This document shows, one piece after another, positions 38,665 through 39,839 of a stretch of DNA of 39,839 nucleotides. Under the pieces are notes generated by a model. That model had not been told where the DNA came from. It saw only the letters and a list, made by a program, of their open reading frames with translations, and did no database searches. Within the stretch, counting starts at the first letter, position 1, and every line of letters begins with the position of its first letter. Position numbers and translations under genes: made by a program. This DNA comes from a virus. The stretch is from positions 1 to 39,839 of IMG/VR virus record IMGVR_UViG_3300037502_002067; one strand, written 5' to 3'.

Positions 38665-39539
38665 CAGTCATTGCCTCCAACCAAGCGGAACGAACGGATT
38701 CCCTTCTTGTTCGCTTTCCAAGTCGCCATCACTTCGCCTTTGTACGAAAGTGTTTCTGCGTTCCCCATCAAGTCTTTGAGACGGTTTTCACACGCTTTAT
38801 AAACATCCTCTGCCAATTTGTAACTTTTTTTATGGAAGATTGTTTCGCCGACTAACTTGAACGTATCGTCATTTACATCAAGAACTAGTGCATTGTCGCT
38901 CTCACTGTACATTTCATCCAACACACCACCGTCATTCGCTGTAATGTCAGGCTGTACACCTTCTACAATGTGATTGAACCAAAAGTCTGTCGCCACGCTA
39001 AACATCTCTTCAATCAAAGCGTCGTCACGTTGGTATTCAAAGAACACGAACTTCTGACCGCCAACCAACGCGCATAAAAAACCGAACTCATATCCTGTAA
39101 TGCCGAGATACCATTGAAGTTGCATGACGTACTGTTCCGGCGCACCTGCTTTCCAATTCTCAAGTTGATATGCCGATACGTTCTTGCATTCCAAAATGCC
39201 TTTCTTGCCGTTCATTTCTACCACGCGATCGACATTCGCTAACATGAACTCGTATGTCGGATGCTGTAAGATGTGCGGTTCGACCTCAACCTTCAACCCC
39301 GTGCGGTTCGTGAACTCTTCCGCAATAAAGTCCTCAAGACGTGTGCCGAAGTACATCGCTTCCGTCTGTTCCTTCTCGCCAATCAAACCCTTCATGCGCA
39401 CGTACACCGACAACGGCGTTTCATACGGATTCTTGCCCATAATCGCTGCGATACGGCTCCCTGTAATGCCTGTATTGCGCACCTCAAGCCACTGTTCTCT
39501 CGTCAGCGTTTTGGCGTTAACTAATTTCACCGCTTCCAT
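38664..39539 (-). CDS. YqaJ-type viral exonuclease (recombinase)
   Basis: A 291-aa lambda-exonuclease-like nuclease that should resect DNA ends to feed the ERF annealing protein. PD-(D/E)xK residues are visible: E69 in GTRLEDF, D104 in ANVDRV, and E117/K119 in ILECKN; the downstream Gln helix (APEQYVMQLQWYLG) is typical of the fold. RNTGITGSRIAAIMGKNPY (21-39) is the usual YqaJ start. ATG at 39539, GAGGTGA in front. It is preceded by a 98-bp gap with a perfect inverted repeat. Confidence 0.94.
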   Translation of the reverse strand: MEAVKLVNAKTLTREQWLEVRNTGITGSRIAAIMGKNPYETPLSVYVRMKGLIGEKEQTEAMYFGTRLEDFIAEEFTNRTGLKVEVEPHILQHPTYEFMLANVDRVVEMNGKKGILECKNVSAYQLENWKAGAPEQYVMQLQWYLGITGYEFGFLCALVGGQKFVFFEYQRDDALIEEMFSVATDFWFNHIVEGVQPDITANDGGVLDEMYSESDNALVLDVNDDTFKLVGETIFHKKSYKLAEDVYKACENRLKDLMGNAETLSYKGEVMATWKANKKGIRSFRLVGGND

Positions 39540-39613
39540 GACTCACCTCAATTTGAAAGTTTTCTGACAATTTGTTATGCTTAACTCATGAATGTTTTAC
39601 ATTCGCCCATATA

Positions 39614-39643
39614 GAGATAGTGACAAGGCACTGTCACTATCTC
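39614..39643. promoter_or_regulatory. Perfect 12-bp inverted repeat before the exonuclease gene
   Basis: GAGATAGTGACA (39614-39625) and TGTCACTATCTC (39632-39643) are perfectly complementary around a 6-base loop. The stop codon of the 43-aa ORF (39639-39637) lies in it. No T run follows, so it is more likely an operator or an mRNA hairpin than a terminator. Confidence 0.6.
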
Positions 39644-39768
39644 ACCCATTCCTTCCACAGACCGCTTTCGACAAGGTACAAGAATCGCTCAAACGTGATG
39701 CTGTACCTTGTTTTAATTTCCAAATGCACAAAGTAATCAGCCAACCTGTTCAACTTCTCGTCGCTCAC
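39637..39768 (-). CDS. Small protein, 43 aa, joining across the window ends
   Basis: Start at GTG 39768 with AGCGAGG seven bases before it; upstream in-frame TTG starts have no clear site. On the circle it follows the 134-aa gene at 25-429 and overlaps its end by about 30 bp. The sequence (LNRLADYFVHLEIKTRYSI, FERFLYLVESGLWKEWV) looks like a short amphipathic helical phage protein. A perfect inverted repeat spans its stop. Function unknown. Confidence 0.65.
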   Translation of the reverse strand: MSDEKLNRLADYFVHLEIKTRYSITFERFLYLVESGLWKEWVR

Positions 39769-39839
39769 GGGATAACCTCGCTTTCCGATTTCGCTCGACG
39801 TAATCAACCAAAACCATGTATTCAACCTTGCTTCGTGCG
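39713..39839. repeat. Right copy of 127-bp terminal assembly redundancy
   Basis: Identical to bases 1-127. Removing one copy gives a circle of 39,712 bp, on which the early operon continues without interruption from the Cro-like gene to the exonuclease. Confidence 0.9.

Noticed and set aside
1-39839. tRNA genes, CRISPR arrays, insertion sequences
   Set aside because: I saw no cloverleaf with a T-arm GTTCGA context, no regularly spaced repeat-spacer array, and no transposase gene or terminal inverted repeats. A dedicated tRNA search was not possible.

Overview
The window is one complete genome of a temperate bacteriophage, assembled as a circle of about 39,712 bp: the first 127 bases recur exactly as the last 127 (1-127 = 39713-39839), which is the usual signature of a circular assembly opened at an arbitrary point. 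The host looks like a member of the Bacillota, probably a Bacillaceae-type bacterium. The reasons are strong AGGAGG ribosome sites throughout, frequent GTG and TTG starts, a large serine integrase, an XhlA-like lysis protein, a RinA-family activator and a Phg_2220-type replication protein. There is no tape-measure or tail-tube gene. The head and tail genes (N4-gp56-type capsid, adaptor, tail hub, giant internal protein, fibres) indicate a short-tailed, podovirus-like virion.

Layout on the circle. (1) Lysogeny switch, 0.68-3.25 kb: a Cro-like repressor on the minus strand and a CI-like repressor on the plus strand diverge from a shared operator region, followed by a serine integrase. Next to the integrase stop codon lies a 42-bp imperfect palindrome that is a good attP candidate. 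A previously unlisted 51-aa ORF with its own promoter runs antisense to the end of the CI-like gene. (2) Early operon, minus strand: it starts at the promoter at 941-969, crosses the window junction and runs down to a terminator near 29.45 kb, about 11 kb of tightly overlapping genes. It carries recombination genes (YqaJ-type exonuclease, ERF annealing protein, SSB, RusA resolvase), replication genes (an initiator with an iteron origin inside it, and a DnaB-like helicase), a MazG-like enzyme, several small zinc or coiled-coil proteins, and two late regulators (RinA-like and sigma-like). (3) A plus-strand accessory operon, 26.6-29.2 kb: RadC, a DUF7659-like protein, tiny membrane proteins and other small proteins, with its own promoter and terminators, a GC-rich composition and opposite orientation to its neighbours. 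(4) A regulatory and possible packaging region, 25.6-26.6 kb, with tandem repeats, a G-quadruplex motif and hairpins. (5) Late operon, minus strand, 25.6 down to 3.25 kb: terminase, two tail fibres (unusually placed between terL and portal), portal, scaffold, capsid, adaptor and tail proteins, two large internal/ejection-type proteins and the lysis cassette.

How it fits together: Cro and CI decide between lysis and lysogeny. The early operon replicates the genome from the origin inside the initiator gene and recombines it into packaging substrates. RinA-like and sigma-like proteins at the end of the early operon should then switch on the late operon. Intrinsic terminators sit directly in front of both terS and int, and three more lie inside the late operon, so read-through or antitermination probably sets expression levels. 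Family assignments below come from reading the protein sequences; no database search was run.
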